A DNA stretch of 16,933 nucleotides from JAPLGE01 sp964355545 (GCA_964355545.1 CAYHEK010000032.1:1-16933); one strand, 5' to 3'. Positions 6,832-13,954 are shown, counted from the first letter of the stretch. Notes: generated from the letters alone by a model not told the origin. Program-made: numbers and translations.

Positions 6832-7530
6832 ATGGCCAAGGCGCGGTTCGGGGAGATGGTCCGGGGGGCAAGAATGGAGGCGGGCTTGAGCCTGCGCACC
6901 CTTGCTACGCGGACCGGGATCGACTTCTCGCGCCTTTCGCGGATCGAGACCGGGACCCGCCCTGCCCCTGGCCTTCCGGGGGTCCGGCGCCTGGCCGAGA
7001 TCTTGGGCCTAGACATGGGGGACCTCCTCGTCGCCGCCGGGACCTCGCGCGAGGTGGTGGAGCACCTCCTGTGGGAGGAGCGCCTCCGCGCGCGGGAGAA
7101 GGTGCCGAGCCTCCGGGCGTACCGGCCGGAGAGGTCTTCCCTTCGGGAGAAGAACGCGTTTCGCGTCTCGGTCCACGAGCGAGACGGCGCGATCTGCTCC
7201 GTCTGCCTGGGAGACGAGAGGATCACAGTCCTCTCCTTCGCCCCGGACGAGGAGCTTCGGATCGAGATTCCGCCCGAGGCGGTCCTCGTCTCTCGCCCGC
7301 GCGGCGCTGCCGTTGAGACGAGCGCGGAGAACGCCCTCCCTATGAAGATCAAGAAGGTCCGCCGCCTCGGCCAGGTGACGAACCTCGTCCTCTCGGGGCG
7401 GGGGTTCGAGCTCGACACGCTGCACGCCGGGCCGCGCGTCGAAGCGCTCGGCCTCGTCGAGGGAGACGACGTCGTCGCCTCCTTCCAGGCGACGGCCGTC
7501 CGGACGGGCCCGGCGAAGAGCGAGATGTAA
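6832..7530 (+). CDS. XRE-type HTH regulator with C-terminal Mop/TOBE-like domain
   Basis: Probable ligand-responsive repressor of the operon that follows. The 232-residue protein has an XRE helix-turn-helix at about 5-68 (VRGARMEAGLSLRTLATRTG, then IDFSRLSRIETG). Residues about 110-226 resemble the C-terminal region of ModC and molbindin-type TOBE domains. ELRIEIPPEAVLVSRP recalls the beta-strand before the Mop domain, and VETSAENALPMKIKKV followed by LGLVEGDDVVASFQATAV recalls the SARN...LGL.xG..V.A.FKATAV pattern. TOBE domains typically bind molybdate, tungstate or related oxyanions; this ligand is inferred only. The start at 6832 places the -10 box 10 bases upstream. A longer reading from 6742 would run through the promoter and is unlikely. 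The next gene starts 18 bases after its stop. Confidence 0.8.
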   Translation: MAKARFGEMVRGARMEAGLSLRTLATRTGIDFSRLSRIETGTRPAPGLPGVRRLAEILGLDMGDLLVAAGTSREVVEHLLWEERLRAREKVPSLRAYRPERSSLREKNAFRVSVHERDGAICSVCLGDERITVLSFAPDEELRIEIPPEAVLVSRPRGAAVETSAENALPMKIKKVRRLGQVTNLVLSGRGFELDTLHAGPRVEALGLVEGDDVVASFQATAVRTGPAKSEM

Positions 7531-7548
7531 AGCCAACAAGGAGGATAA

Positions 7549-9042
7549 ATGCACGTTGGAAGAGGATGGATCGTCGCGTTGATCGTCGTCTCCCTGCTCG
7601 CCCTCCCGGCCCTGGGGGAGGGAGGGGTGGTTTTCGTGAAGAAGGGGGACGCGGTCGTCTCCGTGTCGCTGTCTGGCCTCCCCTTGGTGAGTGGGACGGT
7701 CGCCTACCAAGGGCCGGTCTTCGACGCAGCGACCATGAACTGGGAGGACCCCCACACCTACACCGGGGTCCTCATCTCCGACCTCTTGGCTCAGGTTGGG
7801 GGGCTGAAGGAGGGGGACCTCGTCTCGGTCGTCGCGAGTGACGGCTATCGGAAGGACCTCCCGGTGGCGGTCGTCCTCGGGGAGACGCCGGCAGGCCGAC
7901 CGATCCTCGCGACCGGCGAGGTTGGGGCGGATCCCGCCGCGTGGTCGAGCGGCCTCCTGCTCGCCTTCCTCGCTCCGGACGAGCGGTTCTCGAACGACGA
8001 CATGCTCGCCGCGTTCGGGGAGGGCCTCTCCCACTACTACTCCGGTCGCCCCTCGGCGAAGGGGTTCCTCGTGAAGGAGGTCACCCATGTCATCGTGAAC
8101 TACGACGGTGGGCCGCTCCCCACCGAGGAGGAGGCCACGTCATCCCCGGCCGCCGCGGCCGAGCGGACGATCCTGACCCTGGTCCAGGGCGGGGTGGCGC
8201 GGTCGTTGACCCTGGGCGAACTGCACGCTCTTGACCAGGTGACTGGACAGGGGACGTTCACCAACTCCGCGGGGGTGGACTACACGGCGACCTATACCGG
8301 GGTCCCCTTCTCGACCCTCCTCGGGAGCGCCCCTTCGGACGCCACGGTCCTCGTCACGGCGACGGACGGCTACTCGATGAACTACCTGGCGAGCCAGCTC
8401 CTCGACCGCTCCACCGGGACTTGGGTCCTCGCCTACGAGGAGAACGGGGCGCTCATGGCCGCCGATGTTGGCCCACTACGGATCGTCCTGGTTGGGGAGA
8501 ACAACCCGCACTTTGAAGGGGCAATCTCGGCGAGGATGGTCGAGCGGATCGAGGTCCTCGGCCAGTATGTGGAGTACACCCTCGTCGTCCGAGGCGCGGT
8601 GACGCGGACCTTCACCCGGGCAGAGCTCGAGGCCGGGCTTGGCTGTCCGTGCCACACCGCGACGGTGACCGCGACGATGAAGGGGGAGACGCATACCTAC
8701 ACGGGGCTTCCTTTGTGGAGGCTCGTCGCCTACGTAGACGACGATCGCTTTCCTACCCCGGAACAGGGGATTCACTACGACGATGTGGACTTCAACGACG
8801 CCCTCGCCCAAGCGGGCTACAAGATCACTCTCTTGGCTCAGGATGGGTACTCCCAGTCAGTGAGTTCGACCCTCATCACTCACGACGACCACTTCATCGT
8901 CGCGTTCAAACGGGACGGGGTCTTCCTCGACCCGGCGACGGACGGGTACATGCGGTTCGTCTACGACGATTCGGTCGTCCTTCCGCAGGGGACGAGCCTC
9001 AAGAGCGTGAAGTTCCTGGCCGAGATCCGGATCGGATCCTAG
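7549..9042 (+). CDS. secreted protein with three molybdopterin-oxidoreductase-like modules
   Basis: A 497-residue exported protein. A signal peptide is evident at 1-23 (GRGWIVALIVVSLLALPALG). Three homologous-looking modules follow, each with a Y-T-G-(V/L) strand and a later D-G-Y: module 1 about 30-186 (YTGVLISDLL at 71-80, ASDGY at 96-100), module 2 about 208-337 (YTGVPFSTLL at 249-258, ATDGY at 271-275, GPLRIVLVG at 308-316), module 3 about 343-496 (YTGLPLWRLV at 384-393, AQDGY at 430-434). This is the pattern of the oxidoreductase molybdopterin-binding (sulfite oxidase) fold. The catalytic Cys region is not recognisable, so a ligand-binding role is more likely than catalysis. Module 3 begins with GCPCH (365-369), a possible metal site. 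AAGGAGG precedes the ATG by 4 bases. No characterised homologue recognised. Confidence 0.75.
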   Translation: MHVGRGWIVALIVVSLLALPALGEGGVVFVKKGDAVVSVSLSGLPLVSGTVAYQGPVFDAATMNWEDPHTYTGVLISDLLAQVGGLKEGDLVSVVASDGYRKDLPVAVVLGETPAGRPILATGEVGADPAAWSSGLLLAFLAPDERFSNDDMLAAFGEGLSHYYSGRPSAKGFLVKEVTHVIVNYDGGPLPTEEEATSSPAAAAERTILTLVQGGVARSLTLGELHALDQVTGQGTFTNSAGVDYTATYTGVPFSTLLGSAPSDATVLVTATDGYSMNYLASQLLDRSTGTWVLAYEENGALMAADVGPLRIVLVGENNPHFEGAISARMVERIEVLGQYVEYTLVVRGAVTRTFTRAELEAGLGCPCHTATVTATMKGETHTYTGLPLWRLVAYVDDDRFPTPEQGIHYDDVDFNDALAQAGYKITLLAQDGYSQSVSSTLITHDDHFIVAFKRDGVFLDPATDGYMRFVYDDSVVLPQGTSLKSVKFLAEIRIGS

Positions 9043-9051
9043 GGGGCGGCG

Positions 9052-10089
9052 TTGGGTGGAGCGGCGAGGGCGGGGGGGAGCCTCGGGGTGCGCGACCTCG
9101 TCCTCATCGCCCTCCTCGCCTCGATCGGCGGGGTCCTCTCGACCTACATCGGCTACCTGGGGAACCTCGTCAACCGCTTCGTCGGGGTTCCGTTCGGGGC
9201 CGGACAGGTCGTCGCTGGCTTGCACATCCTGTGGCCCCTCCTCGCCCGCCTCGTCACCGGGCGGTTCGGGTCAGGGACCCTGACCGGGATCGCCAAGGGC
9301 GTGGTCGAGCTTCTCTCCGGCGGGACGCACGGCGCGGTGATCGTCCTCGTCTCCGCGGTGGAGGGAATCCTCGTCGACCTCGGGATGGGGATCGCGCCGG
9401 GAGGGCCTCTCCTCCTTGCCGTCCTCGTCGGGGCCGCTGCCTCCGCGTCGAACGTCCTTGTCTTCCAGGCGATTTACTTCTCCGGAGTTCCGGCAACGCT
9501 CCTCCTCGTCATGCTTGGCCTCTCCCTCCTCTCCGGGGCGTTCTTCGGCGGTTACCTCGCCTGGGACCTCCGGCGGTCCCTCCTCGCCGCGCGGATCCTC
9601 CGCCGCTCGGCTGAGGAGGAGCGCCCCCGCGGTGGGCGGTGGTGGCGTTACCTGATCACCGCTCCGATCGTCCTTGCCCTCCTCGGTGGAGGGGTCGCCT
9701 ACTACGCCTTTGTGTACGACACGTCCTCGCCCGAGGAGGCGCGAGTACAAGGGGCGCTGGAGCGCCCGTTCACCTTCCGTTACGAGGAGTGGTCAGATCG
9801 CACGGTGACTGTCACGGCGGAGCTTCGCGGGAGCTCGACCTACGTCCCTCCTCGCGACTACGTCGGGGTCCCTCTCCACCTCCTCCTCGAGCAGGCTCTC
9901 CCGAAAGCCGGGGCGTCGTTGGTCCGCGTGATAGCCGACGACGGGTACGAGGTGAGCTTCGACCTCTCCTCTCTCCTTGCCGACCGCAAGGTCGCCCTCT
10001 CCCTCGAGGCGGGGCGCCTCTGCCTGATCGCGGCTGGCTACGAAGGGGCGGCGTGGGTGCAGGGGGTGAAGCGCGTTGTCGTGGAATAG
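9052..10089 (+). CDS. ECF transporter S component fused to an external binding-like module
   Basis: Substrate-specific membrane subunit of an energy-coupling-factor transporter. Residues about 14-180 are an S-component of roughly six helices. The stretch HILWPLLARLVTGRFGSGTL, then TGIAKGVVELLSGGTHG and VEGILVDLGM (about 58-112), resembles YkoE-type S-components. A seventh membrane segment (about 200-221) leads to a C-terminal domain (about 240-345) with DYVGVPLHLLLEQAL and ADDGYEVSF, the same module found in the genes on either side. By the positive-inside rule this tail should be external. The start is TTG at 9052, 9 bases after the previous stop. An in-frame GTG at 9088 with a GGGGGAG upstream is a credible alternative that trims 12 residues. 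Substrate unknown. Confidence 0.78.
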   Translation: MGGAARAGGSLGVRDLVLIALLASIGGVLSTYIGYLGNLVNRFVGVPFGAGQVVAGLHILWPLLARLVTGRFGSGTLTGIAKGVVELLSGGTHGAVIVLVSAVEGILVDLGMGIAPGGPLLLAVLVGAAASASNVLVFQAIYFSGVPATLLLVMLGLSLLSGAFFGGYLAWDLRRSLLAARILRRSAEEERPRGGRWWRYLITAPIVLALLGGGVAYYAFVYDTSSPEEARVQGALERPFTFRYEEWSDRTVTVTAELRGSSTYVPPRDYVGVPLHLLLEQALPKAGASLVRVIADDGYEVSFDLSSLLADRKVALSLEAGRLCLIAAGYEGAAWVQGVKRVVVE

Positions 10090-10099
10090 CCCGATCACC

Positions 10100-11530
10100 A
10101 TGGAGGCCCTTGGCCTTACCGTGCGCTACCCGGAGGAGGAGAGGCCGGCCCTCGTCGGCGTGACGGAGCGGGTCGCTTCCGGCGAGGCCGTCATCGTTGC
10201 CGGGCCGTCCGGGTGCGGGAAGTCGACCCTCCTGCGGACCCTCGCCGGGTTCATCCCGACCCTCATCCCCGCGGAGGTGGTCGGAGAGGCCCGTGTGGAC
10301 GGGATCTGCGCCGGGGAGGGCGACCCCGCTCAGATCGCGACCCGGCTCGGCCTCGTCCAGCAGGACCCGGACGCCCAGGTCTGCACCCTTTCCGTCCGGG
10401 AGGAGGTCGCCTTCGGTCCCGAGAACCTCTGCCTTCCCGCGAGGGAGGTCGAGGAGCGGGTCGAGGAGGCCCTCGCCCGGACCGGGATCTCCTGCCTCGC
10501 CTCCCGTGGCACCCTTACCCTCTCCGGAGGGGAGAAGCAGCGGTTGGCGATCGCCTCGGTCCTCGCCCTGCGGCCAGGGGCCCTCCTCCTTGACGAGCCG
10601 ACGGCGCACCTCGACCCGGCTGGGGCGAAGGGGATCTTCTCCCTCCTCGCCCGCCTGAGGGCGGAGGAGGGTCTCGTCCTCCTCATCGCCGAACACCGCC
10701 TCGCCCCCCTCCTCTCCCTAGGGCCGCGCCTCCTCTTCCTCAACGAGGGACGGGTCACGACCCGCCGCGTCCCCCTCCGACGGGCGGACCTCTCCCAGCT
10801 TGGCCTGCGCGACCTCTGGTCGATCCCCCGTCTCCCGCTCCCGCGACGTGAGGAGCCAACCCTCATCTTGGACGGGATCTCCTTCGGCTACAACGGGCTC
10901 CCTCTCCTCGGGGGGCTCTCCCTCTCGCTCTTCCCAGGGGAGATCCTTGGAGTGATTGGGAGGAACGGGTCTGGGAAGACGACCCTCCTCCGCCTGATCG
11001 CCGGCCTCGAGCACCCGCGGGAGGGGCGGGTCGTCCGGCGTGGGGGGGCGAGAGTTGGCTTCCTCTTCCAGTTTCCGCACCAGCAGCTCTTCGAGCGGAC
11101 GGTGCGCCGCGAGATGGAGATCGAGGGGCGGCTCACGAAGGACGCCCTCCGCTCCCGCCTCGCCGAGGTGCGCCTCACCGGCCTCGAGGAACGGCCGCCC
11201 TTCTCCCTCAGCCTAGGGGAGCAGCGCCGCCTCGCCCTCTCCACAGCCCTCGCCCGTGCGGCGGAGGTCCTCCTCCTCGACGAGCCGTTCGTGGGACAGG
11301 ATCGGGAGAACGTGGAGTGGATCCTCGCTCGGATCCTCGCCCTCCGCGCGCGGGGGGGCGTGACCGTCGTTGTCTCGCACGACATCCCTCTCCTCGCCGC
11401 CCTGTGCGACCGCCTCCTCTATTTGGGCGACGGCCCGATCGCGGGGGAGCCGGACGAGGTCTTCGCGCGCCTGCAAGAAAGAGGGGAGGCCGCGTTCCTC
11501 CCCTCCTTCTGGAATGGAGGGGACGAATGA
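10100..11530 (+). CDS. ECF transporter ATPase, fused EcfA1-EcfA2
   Basis: Cytoplasmic ATP-hydrolysing subunit that powers the ECF transporter. The 476-residue chain contains two complete ABC domains, the YkoD-type arrangement. Domain 1: Walker A GPSGCGKST (35-43), Q-loop near 88, signature LSGGEKQ (141-147), Walker B ALLLDEPT (161-168), switch His199. Domain 2: Walker A GRNGSGKTT (287-295), Q-loop near 324, signature SLGEQRR (371-377), Walker B VLLLDEP (390-396), switch His427. The second signature is LSLGEQ, a normal ECF variant. I chose ATG at 10100 (MEALGLTVRYP), which fits the usual N-terminus of the family. A TTG at 10076 would add eight residues and overlap the S-component gene by 14 bases. 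It overlaps EcfT by ATGA. Confidence 0.92.
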   Translation: MEALGLTVRYPEEERPALVGVTERVASGEAVIVAGPSGCGKSTLLRTLAGFIPTLIPAEVVGEARVDGICAGEGDPAQIATRLGLVQQDPDAQVCTLSVREEVAFGPENLCLPAREVEERVEEALARTGISCLASRGTLTLSGGEKQRLAIASVLALRPGALLLDEPTAHLDPAGAKGIFSLLARLRAEEGLVLLIAEHRLAPLLSLGPRLLFLNEGRVTTRRVPLRRADLSQLGLRDLWSIPRLPLPRREEPTLILDGISFGYNGLPLLGGLSLSLFPGEILGVIGRNGSGKTTLLRLIAGLEHPREGRVVRRGGARVGFLFQFPHQQLFERTVRREMEIEGRLTKDALRSRLAEVRLTGLEERPPFSLSLGEQRRLALSTALARAAEVLLLDEPFVGQDRENVEWILARILALRARGGVTVVVSHDIPLLAALCDRLLYLGDGPIAGEPDEVFARLQERGEAAFLPSFWNGGDE

Positions 11531-12279
11531 GCGCGGACGGGCGGTTCCTCCACCGGGCGGCCCCGCCGGCGAGTCTCCTCCTCCTCGGGGCGTTCCTCGC
11601 CCTCGCCCTCTCCTCGCGCGGCCTCCTCGTCCGAGGTGGGGCCCTCGTGCTCAGCTTCCTCCTCATGCTTCTCTCCGGGGAGTCGCCGCGGGCCCTCCTC
11701 CGCCGCGGTCGGTTCCTCGCCCTGTTTGCCGTCGTCCTCTTCCTTGCTCAGGCCCTCTTCGTCCGCGGTGGGACGCCCCTCCTCTCCCTCCCGCGGGTGA
11801 CGGACCAGGGTCTCGCGGCCGGCGCAGGGATGGCCGTCCGCTTCCTGCTCATCGTCTCATCGAGCCTCCTCTTCGTCCTCGTCGCCGACGCCGGCCGCCT
11901 CGGGGCGTGGATCGCCCGCTCTCGCATTCCGTATCGGTATGGGTTCGTCGTCGTCCTCGCCCTGCGCTTCGTTCCCTTCTTTCGCCAGGAGTTGCGCGCG
12001 GTGGGAGACGCCCAGCGGATGCGGGGGATCGAGGCCTCGTTTCGTAGCCCGCGCGGGCTTCTCCGCGCCGTCCGCTACACCTTCCTCCCCGTCCTCGTCT
12101 CTGGGCTCTCGCGCGCCGACGCCCTGGCGATCTCCATGGCCGGCCGCGGGTTCGGCCTCCACCCCCGGCGAACCGCCCCCCCGCGGGAGCCGCTGGGGTG
12201 GGGCGATGCGGTGGCTGTCCTCCTCTCCCTCCTCCTCGTTGGGCTCACCGTCGCCTCTCGCTGGGAGGCCTGGCCGTGA
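11527..12279 (+). CDS. ECF transporter transmembrane coupling protein EcfT
   Basis: Links the ATPase to the S-component in the membrane. The 250-residue protein has membrane segments near 17-50, 62-80, 104-120, 138-152 and 225-243. Its two cytoplasmic coupling motifs are AQRMRG (162-167) and AISMAGRGFG (201-210), matching the paired A-x-G helices that sit in the ATPase grooves. The ATG overlaps the stop of the ATPase gene (ATGA), and its own stop overlaps the next gene (GTGA), so translation is probably coupled along the operon. Length is normal for the family. Confidence 0.9.
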   Translation: MSADGRFLHRAAPPASLLLLGAFLALALSSRGLLVRGGALVLSFLLMLLSGESPRALLRRGRFLALFAVVLFLAQALFVRGGTPLLSLPRVTDQGLAAGAGMAVRFLLIVSSSLLFVLVADAGRLGAWIARSRIPYRYGFVVVLALRFVPFFRQELRAVGDAQRMRGIEASFRSPRGLLRAVRYTFLPVLVSGLSRADALAISMAGRGFGLHPRRTAPPREPLGWGDAVAVLLSLLLVGLTVASRWEAWP

Positions 12280-12815
12280 GCGCCCGAGTCCGACGCGCGC
12301 CCCTCGCCGCCTTCCTGGTTGCCCTCGTGTCGATCCTCGTCCCCTTCCTCTTCCGCGTCACCCGCGGCCCGGAGGGGCCGGCGGTGACCGTGGTCGATGC
12401 CGGCGGCGGTGCGCGCGCCGTCCACTTTGCTGAGCTGCGCCGGATGTCGGCCCTCACCCGCGCCGGCTCGTACCAGAACCAGTATGGGAACTGGGGCGGC
12501 GCGGGGATCTACAGAGGGGTCCGGCTTGCCGACCTCCTCGGCGCCGGCGCGGAGTACGACGAGGTCGTCGTTCGCGGGGAGGACGGGTACGAGGCCGCGC
12601 TCGACCGGCGGCGGATCGAGGACCCGGCCTACCCGGTCATCCTCGCCTACGCCCTGGACGGCGTGGCGGTCCCGGCATGGGCAGAGGGGTTCTGCATCGC
12701 CGTCCTTCCCGAGGACGGCGGGGTGTCGAACGAAGAGTACGACGCTCCTTCCGCGGGAGCCTTCTGGGTGAAGAATGTAACAAAGATCACGCTCGAGCCG
12801 CGTGGCTCTCCTTAG
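12276..12815 (+). CDS. membrane-anchored protein with one molybdopterin-oxidoreductase-like module
   Basis: A 179-residue protein with a single N-terminal membrane anchor (about 10-27, PLAAFLVALVSILVPFLF) and an external domain (about 35-175). The domain has IYRGVRLADLLGAG (78-91), EDGYEAAL (102-109), VILAYALDG (121-129) and the closing WVKNVTKITLEP. It is the fifth copy of the module that occurs three times in the secreted protein and once on the S-component of this operon. No Moco-ligating Cys motif is visible; Cys140 is isolated. GTG at 12276 overlaps the EcfT stop. A longer reading from 12198 would lie inside EcfT and is not supported. Probably a surface ligand-binding or docking subunit, by inference from context. 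Confidence 0.72.
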   Translation: MSARVRRAPLAAFLVALVSILVPFLFRVTRGPEGPAVTVVDAGGGARAVHFAELRRMSALTRAGSYQNQYGNWGGAGIYRGVRLADLLGAGAEYDEVVVRGEDGYEAALDRRRIEDPAYPVILAYALDGVAVPAWAEGFCIAVLPEDGGVSNEEYDAPSAGAFWVKNVTKITLEPRGSP

Positions 12816-12855
12816 GAGGTCTCTTAAACGCGGCCACCTCTTCTCGTAGGCTCGG

Positions 12856-12861
12856 TATAAT
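12856..12861 (+). promoter_or_regulatory. -10 element upstream of the GNAT gene
   Basis: A perfect TATAAT lies 32 bases upstream of the acetyltransferase ATG at 12894, with AAGGAGG (12882-12888) between. No good -35 hexamer is present at the normal distance. The element makes the ATG at 12894 preferable to an upstream TTG at 12861, which would begin inside this box. Confidence 0.45.
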
Positions 12862-12893
12862 TGCCGCGTCTTCTCCCGGCGAAGGAGGCGAGG

Positions 12894-13463
12894 ATGGAGC
12901 CAAGGAAGCTTCTGTGCGGACGACACGTGCGCCTCAGTGCGATGACCCAGGACGACCTCGAGACTGTCGCCCGGTGGTACGAGGATGCCGACTTCTTGCG
13001 GCTCTACGATTCCCATCCGGCCTACCCCAAGCCCAAAGAGTCCCTGAAGAAGTGGCTCGAGGAGAGGCAGGAAGCATCGGACGAGTTCCTGTTTGCGGTC
13101 CGGCTCGTTGGGAGCGATGAGCTCGTGGGGATGGTCTCGATCGACGGGATCGAGTGGTCGAACCGGACGGGCTGGCTGAGTGTTGGGATCGGCGACCCCG
13201 CGAACTGGAGCCGTGGGTTCGGGAGCGAGGCGGCCGAGCTTGTGCTCGAGTTTGCCTTCTTGGAGCTGAACCTTCACCGCGTCACGCTCACCGTCTTTGG
13301 CTACAACGAACGGGCGATCGCCCTGTACGAGAAGCTCGGCTTCCGGCACGAGGGGGCCTTCCGCGACTTCGGGGAGCGAGACGGCAAGCGGTATGACATG
13401 CTCCTCTACGGACTCCTCCGCCCCGAATGGTTGGAGCGGAAGGGCTCCCGATCGCAGAGCTGA
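12894..13463 (+). CDS. GNAT-family N-acetyltransferase (RimJ/RimL-like)
   Basis: Predicted acetyl-CoA-dependent acetyltransferase. The 189-residue protein has the GNAT layout: N-terminal VRLSAMTQDDLETVARWYED (12-31), the beta-strand pair with ELVGMVSIDGIEW (76-88) and GWLSVGIGD, the acetyl-CoA pyrophosphate loop SRGFGSEAAELV (107-118), the LNLHRVTLTVFGYNERAIAL strand-helix (126-144) and YEKLGFRHEGAFRD. This pattern is typical of the RimJ/RimL branch, which acetylates protein N-termini, amino acids, polyamines or drugs. The substrate cannot be predicted. It has its own -10 box and AAGGAGG ribosome site, so it is probably a separate transcription unit from the ECF operon 78 bases upstream. Confidence 0.88.
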   Translation: MEPRKLLCGRHVRLSAMTQDDLETVARWYEDADFLRLYDSHPAYPKPKESLKKWLEERQEASDEFLFAVRLVGSDELVGMVSIDGIEWSNRTGWLSVGIGDPANWSRGFGSEAAELVLEFAFLELNLHRVTLTVFGYNERAIALYEKLGFRHEGAFRDFGERDGKRYDMLLYGLLRPEWLERKGSRSQS

Positions 13464-13514
13464 GACAGCAATCCAGCAATCCCTGGGGACGACTAAATGC
13501 CCCGTTTTCCCCTC

Positions 13515-13544
13515 TTGACATCCCGGTGGAGGGAGCACTACGCT
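13515..13544 (+). promoter_or_regulatory. promoter of micro-cassette 1
   Basis: TTGACA (13515-13520), 18-base spacer, TACGCT (13539-13544). The -10 is weak overall but keeps the key T, A and final T. Initiation would fall near 13551, immediately before the hairpin at 13552. The same spacing recurs in cassettes 2 and 3. Confidence 0.55.
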
Positions 13545-13551
13545 TTGTTGA

Positions 13552-13574
13552 GCCGTCGTCCAGAACGAGACGGC
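13552..13574 (+). promoter_or_regulatory. 5'-terminal hairpin of micro-cassette 1
   Basis: GCCGTC (13552-13557) pairs with GACGGC (13569-13574), with an 11-base internal and terminal loop. It should be the first structure in the transcript and abuts the ribosome site AGGAGGGGGTGA. Equivalent stems with different bases occur in cassettes 2 and 3. Confidence 0.5.
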
Positions 13575-13592
13575 AGGAGGGGGTGACAAGCC

Positions 13593-13643
13593 ATGTGCGG
13601 AGGGCCAAAGAAGCCTGACAAGCCGAAGAAGCCCGCCAAGTAG
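13593..13643 (+). CDS. lysine-rich micropeptide 1 (16 residues)
   Basis: Encodes MCGGPKKPDKPKKPAK. GGGGGTGA (13580-13587), a near-perfect anti-SD match, lies 5 bases before the ATG, so translation initiation is well supported despite the tiny length. The peptide is very basic, proline-rich and begins Met-Cys-Gly-Gly. The KKPDK-x-KKP core is shared with the ORFs at 13992 and 14324, with some synonymous differences. It is a candidate secreted, nucleic-acid-binding or signalling peptide, or the coding part of a dual-function small RNA. No known family recognised. Confidence 0.55.
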   Translation: MCGGPKKPDKPKKPAK

Positions 13644-13654
13644 CTGGCAAGGAG

Positions 13655-13690
13655 AAAGGGGCAGGATCTGTCCTGCCCCCTTTCTTTTCT
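13655..13690 (+). terminator. intrinsic terminator of micro-cassette 1
   Basis: AAAGGGGCAGGA (13655-13666), loop TCTG, then TCCTGCCCCCTTT (13671-13683) with one unpaired C, followed by CTTTTCT. A strong hairpin with a T-rich tail, 12 bases after the micro-ORF stop. Confidence 0.85.
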
Positions 13691-13770
13691 CGTGTTCTTT
13701 TCGTCACGCCCGGACCGAGAGCCGAACCTTATCCCGTGATCATGTGGAGGATTGAGACCCCAAGCCGATC

Positions 13771-13799
13771 AGAGCGGGCCGATCGCCTGTGCCCGCTCT
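13771..13799. repeat. 9-bp perfect inverted repeat between micro-cassettes
   Basis: AGAGCGGGC (13771-13779) and GCCCGCTCT (13791-13799) are exact complements separated by 11 bases. No T-tract follows. It could be a processing signal or regulatory element of the interval between cassettes 1 and 2. The remainder of 13691-13892 shows no ORF that I can support. Confidence 0.5.
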
Positions 13800-13892
13800 C
13801 GCCGGCGAGGGGAACGGTACGGCGACGTCGGGGATCGTATCCCAAAGGCGGATGGCCGAGAGAGGCCTTCGGAAGAGGATAAAAGCGAAATA

Positions 13893-13904
13893 GGACAATT
13901 GTCC
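13893..13904. promoter_or_regulatory. 12-bp palindrome upstream of micro-cassette 2
   Basis: GGACAATTGTCC is a perfect palindrome ending 12 bases before the -35 of cassette 2, a usual position for an activator or repressor site. No equivalent is visible before cassettes 1 or 3. Confidence 0.4.
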
Positions 13905-13916
13905 CTTTCCAACCCC

Positions 13917-13946
13917 TTGACTCCCAGGCCGCAGTAGCACTATGTT
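13917..13946 (+). promoter_or_regulatory. promoter of micro-cassette 2
   Basis: TTGACT (13917-13922), 18-base spacer, TATGTT (13941-13946). Initiation is expected near 13953, just before the hairpin. Same layout as cassette 1. Confidence 0.55.
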
Positions 13947-13954
13947 TAATATGG

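Noticed and set aside
7009..8088. Long minus-strand ORFs over the regulator, ECF and transglycosylase genes
   Set aside because: They are shadow frames caused by G+C-rich third positions opposite well-supported genes and have no recognisable domains.
13481..13510. GGGGAC...GCCCC followed by GTTTT as a terminator for the GNAT gene
   Set aside because: Only four continuous pairs with a bulge; too weak to call.
13752..13937. 61-codon ORF between micro-cassettes 1 and 2
   Set aside because: No ribosome site and arginine-rich shadow-like composition. It runs across two inverted repeats and the promoter of cassette 2.
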